From Allobosea robiniae (GTDB lineage: Bacteria; Pseudomonadota; Alphaproteobacteria; Rhizobiales; Beijerinckiaceae), in NCBI RefSeq assembly GCF_900102525.1, contig NZ_FNBZ01000002.1, positions 496,001 through 560,000 of the forward strand: DNA of 64,000 bases. Direction: 5' to 3'. Positions 61,884 to 64,000 of the stretch are shown here, piece after piece. The position numbers were made by a program, and so were the translations under genes. Below the pieces are notes generated by a model. That model was not told the DNA's origin, searched no databases, and worked only from the letters and a program-made list of their open reading frames with translations. Each line of letters starts with the position of its first letter. Position 1 is the stretch's first letter.

Positions 61884-63133
61884 GCGCGGGCTTCCCTGAC
61901 GAGCCGGCCGGCCACCGCGCTCTCGACGCATTCGGAGAGCGAGCCATAGGTCACGGCGTAGCCGGTATTGCCCGGCGCGTAATGGGCGAATTTCCCGGAA
62001 TTGGTCATCAGAACGGCGCCCTCCAGCTCCGGCAGGATCGGGGTGACGACGACGCAGGTATCGACGACGAAGATCACGCCCGCCGCTTCCAGCGTTGCGC
62101 GCCGGCCCTGCTCTTCGAGCGGGCCGACGACGTGTCGGCCGGTATTGGCATAGAGCGGCACTGTCAGCTGGCGCCCGGCCATGAGGCGTTCGAGCGCATC
62201 GATCTCGACCAGCGAGAGATGCGGCGAGCCGATCGCGACGGCATCGATGCGCTCCGTCGGCCCGGCTGTCGAGAGGCGGGCGAGGGCGGTCGCGATGTCG
62301 GCAGGCGTCAGAGCGCTCGTCTCGCGCGGAGCGATGCCGCCCAACGCGGTCGCGGCATCCGGAGCCTCGGGCGTGACACCCGCGACATGGAACAATCCGA
62401 CGCCGCCCGCCGAGGCGGCGGCGGCACCGAGCGCCTTGAGGCGGTCCTCTGTCGTGCAGCCCTGCAGGCCGTCGATCACGGCGACGTCGCTGCCGGCGCG
62501 GCGGCCGAGGATCGTGCCGAGCACGGGATAGAACACGTCCGACGAACGTAATTCGCGGGAAAGGCCGCCGACATCGATCAGCAGAGTCGCGACCCGGTTC
62601 TCCGGGCGATGCAGGCCGTAATCCGGGGCACGGCCGCTGATCGCGCAGGCGATGTCGAGGAAGTCGCCATAGCGGTTGGTTCGAGCGCCGAGCACCGAAT
62701 TGCAGAACACCACGGCATTGGATTCGCCCCAGGCGACGTCGCTGCCCTGCGCCGGGCGGTGGCCGGCCTGGTAGGGCGCGCAGGTCCAGCTCGGCTCGCA
62801 GCCCATCGCCTCATAGGCCCGCATCATCCGCCGGGCCATGTCCCGCTCATGCGGCGGCAGACGGATTGCGGCGCAGCCGGCCGGGGCGAGCGAGCCGACA
62901 TTGAGGCTGGCGCGCACGCCGACGCGAGCGCCGCCTGAGACCAGCTTCTCCGCGAAAAGCGTGCCGGAATCGCCATGGTAGAGCGCCCCGTCGATATGGG
63001 CGGAGGCGATCGGGATCAGGCGCGGCGCGCCCATCAGGCGGGCGGCTTCGGCCACGATCCGCATCGCCATGGCCGCCCCTGCACCGGCAGAGCCGCTGGC
63101 GATCATGCGTTCGTCGGTGGTGAGTTCCAGCAT
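61874..63133 (-). CDS. Aconitase X catalytic (DUF521) subunit
   Basis: 419 residues from ATG 63133 behind GGGAGAACCG. AcnX large-subunit features include IPIASAHIDGALYHGDSGT, CEPSWTCAPYQAGHRP (Cys112, Cys118), WGESNAVVFCNSVLGARTNR (Cys144), VDTCVVVTPILP and MTNSGKFAHYAPG. Conserved Cys in this set hold the iron-sulfur cluster. A dehydratase role, probably on a hydroxyproline-type substrate, is inferred from the family. No proline-catabolism gene lies next to it. Confidence 0.9.
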   Translation of the reverse strand: MLELTTDERMIASGSAGAGAAMAMRIVAEAARLMGAPRLIPIASAHIDGALYHGDSGTLFAEKLVSGGARVGVRASLNVGSLAPAGCAAIRLPPHERDMARRMMRAYEAMGCEPSWTCAPYQAGHRPAQGSDVAWGESNAVVFCNSVLGARTNRYGDFLDIACAISGRAPDYGLHRPENRVATLLIDVGGLSRELRSSDVFYPVLGTILGRRAGSDVAVIDGLQGCTTEDRLKALGAAAASAGGVGLFHVAGVTPEAPDAATALGGIAPRETSALTPADIATALARLSTAGPTERIDAVAIGSPHLSLVEIDALERLMAGRQLTVPLYANTGRHVVGPLEEQGRRATLEAAGVIFVVDTCVVVTPILPELEGAVLMTNSGKFAHYAPGNTGYAVTYGSLSECVESAVAGRLVREARAWR

Positions 63134-63280
63134 CGGTTCTCCCGCGGCCTGCCGCTTTCCAGGCCGGGCGCCTCTTGTGCAGGCGGGGGCTTTGCGACCA
63201 TGGATAGGGAACTGGATAACCTTCGAACCGCGCCGGCCGCAATCGTCCGCGCTGCGGTCGTGCTGCTCGGGAGATGTGCC

Positions 63281-63733
63281 ATGGCGATGACGATGAACGG
63301 CGAGGCGACGCTGCCGGCCGCCAAGGACGTGGTCTGGGCCAAGCTGAACGATCCCGAGGTGCTCAAGGCCTGCATTCCCGGCTGCGAGCAATTGACCATG
63401 GACGACGCCACCCATCTCTCGGCCATCGTGAAGGTGAAGCTCGGGCCGGTGAAGGCGACCTTCAAGGGCAAGGTCGAGCTCAGCGAGCTCGATCCGCCGA
63501 ACGGCTATCGCATCTCCGGAGAAGGCGAGGGCGGCATTGCCGGCTTCGCCAAGGGCGGGGCGCGGGTCCATCTGAGCGATGCGGAAGGCGGCCAGACCCT
63601 GCTGCGCTACGAGGTCGAGGCCCAGGTCGGCGGCAAGCTGATGCAGCTCGGCTCCCGCCTGATCGATTCGGTCTCGAAGAAGCTCGCCGACGAGTTCTTC
63701 GCCAATTTCGCCAAGGCGGTCAGCGAGGGCTGA
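63281..63733 (+). CDS. CoxG-like SRPBCC family protein
   Basis: 150 residues from ATG 63281 behind CGGGAGATGTGCC. SRPBCC fold of the CO dehydrogenase subunit G group: MNGEATLPAAKDVVWAKLND, PEVLKACIPGCEQL, KVKLGPVKATFKGKVELSEL and the C-terminal SVSKKLADEFFANFAKAV. In carboxydotrophs CoxG helps dock CO dehydrogenase at the membrane; it lacks the extended C-terminal anchor here. No coxMSL-type genes are in the window, so it is an orphan copy. Confidence 0.9.
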   Translation: MAMTMNGEATLPAAKDVVWAKLNDPEVLKACIPGCEQLTMDDATHLSAIVKVKLGPVKATFKGKVELSELDPPNGYRISGEGEGGIAGFAKGGARVHLSDAEGGQTLLRYEVEAQVGGKLMQLGSRLIDSVSKKLADEFFANFAKAVSEG

Positions 63734-63739
63734 GCGCCC

Positions 63740-64000
63740 TCAGGACGCTTCGCGCAACGTGGCGAGTGCCTGGGTGACGGCGGCCTCGGCCGCCCCGACC
63801 TGAAGCGCGATATTGGCCGCGGCAGCGTTGGCCTGCTCCAACGCCTTCTGCGTCATGTCGAGGCTGCCATTGACGGCATTGGCGCTTTCGATCGCCTCGT
63901 CCGAGCTGTCGGCAACCAGCGCGGCGTCATGCGCGATCGTGGCGGTGACCTTGCTCTGCTGGGTGACGGCTTCCGAGATCGCCTCGGAATCGAGACGGAT
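63740..64000 (-). CDS. Chemoreceptor-like protein, C-terminal 86 residues (5' part outside window)
   Basis: The minus-strand frame is open to the window edge and ends at 63740. The visible part is an Ala/Ser/Asp-rich heptad helix (SEAISEAVTQQSKVTATIAH, SSDEAIESANAVNGSLD, ALEQANAAAANIALQVGAAE), the usual look of a methyl-accepting chemotaxis protein C-terminus. No tethering pentapeptide at the end (TLREAS). The signalling hairpin would lie beyond the window. Confidence 0.65.
   Translation of the reverse strand: MRLDSEAISEAVTQQSKVTATIAHDAALVADSSDEAIESANAVNGSLDMTQKALEQANAAAANIALQVGAAEAAVTQALATLREAS

Overview
The window is high-GC, densely coded alphaproteobacterial chromosome. Gene content and order fit the Hyphomicrobiales (Rhizobiales), most likely a Bosea-like member of the Boseaceae/Bradyrhizobiaceae neighbourhood. 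This is inferred from an AspRS with the alphaproteobacterial motif 2, a DksA with only one zinc-ligand cysteine, alphaproteobacterial complex I and ATP synthase accessory genes (NDUFS4-like, ATP12), the FliL-FliM-DUF6468-MotE flagellar order, and GTCAT-ended palindromic intergenic repeats. No prophage, transposase, CRISPR array or rRNA operon was seen. The species cannot be fixed from the sequence alone.

Layout. 1-4.6 kb: 3' end of aspS, two paralogous small lipoproteins, and a surface-glycan group (GT2 glycosyltransferase, acyltransferase 3, convergent hexapeptide acetyltransferase). 4.6-9.99 kb: a large exported protein of unknown function, a DUF192 protein, tRNA-Pro, an NDUFS4-like complex I subunit, tRNA-Arg, a LysM protein with a possible cysteine-peptidase-like head, and small secreted proteins. 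10.1-13.0 kb: a three-gene membrane glycosylation operon (ArnT/GT39-like, GT2, LAB_N) likely to modify lipid A. 13.0-23.4 kb: flagellar locus in two divergent arms. The minus arm is fliL, fliM, DUF6468, motE and an 1148-residue AMIN-like/TPR protein. The plus arm is flgF, flgG, flgA, flgH with its own terminator, behind a sigma-54-type promoter and an IHF-consensus site.

23.5-31.2 kb: a small lipoprotein, a GFA-family protein, dksA, an SGNH/MBOAT O-acylation pair, and a TetR(CecR-like)-HlyD-ABC exporter operon behind a 38-bp perfect palindrome. 31.2-43.1 kb: pccB, ATP12, a chemoreceptor with a small membrane partner, a P1 (NylC-like) peptidase, a Spy-like protein, a PsiF-repeat protein, rpsD, murI, a MarR-GNAT fusion behind a palindrome, and a flavin amine oxidase. 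43.4-53.5 kb: an orphan haem/haemoglobin TonB receptor with an Irr-box-like site, an SpoU-family rRNA/tRNA methyltransferase, an M19 dipeptidase, a DadA-like D-amino-acid dehydrogenase, a BASS-like permease, a GST, rpe and purB. 53.5-64.0 kb: an RBBP9-like hydrolase, a complete branched-chain amino acid ABC operon (livHMGF, DUF6867, livJ), a cupin, a flavin reductase, the two subunits of aconitase X, a CoxG-like protein, and the C-terminus of another chemoreceptor.

The most distinctive signal is a set of three intergenic palindromes (31.1, 46.7 and 48.1 kb). They differ in sequence but share one cloverleaf plan: an outer stem ending in GTCAT/ATGAC, two lateral hairpins and an inner stem. In the 46.7-kb element the arm mismatches are exactly those that keep the lateral hairpins paired.
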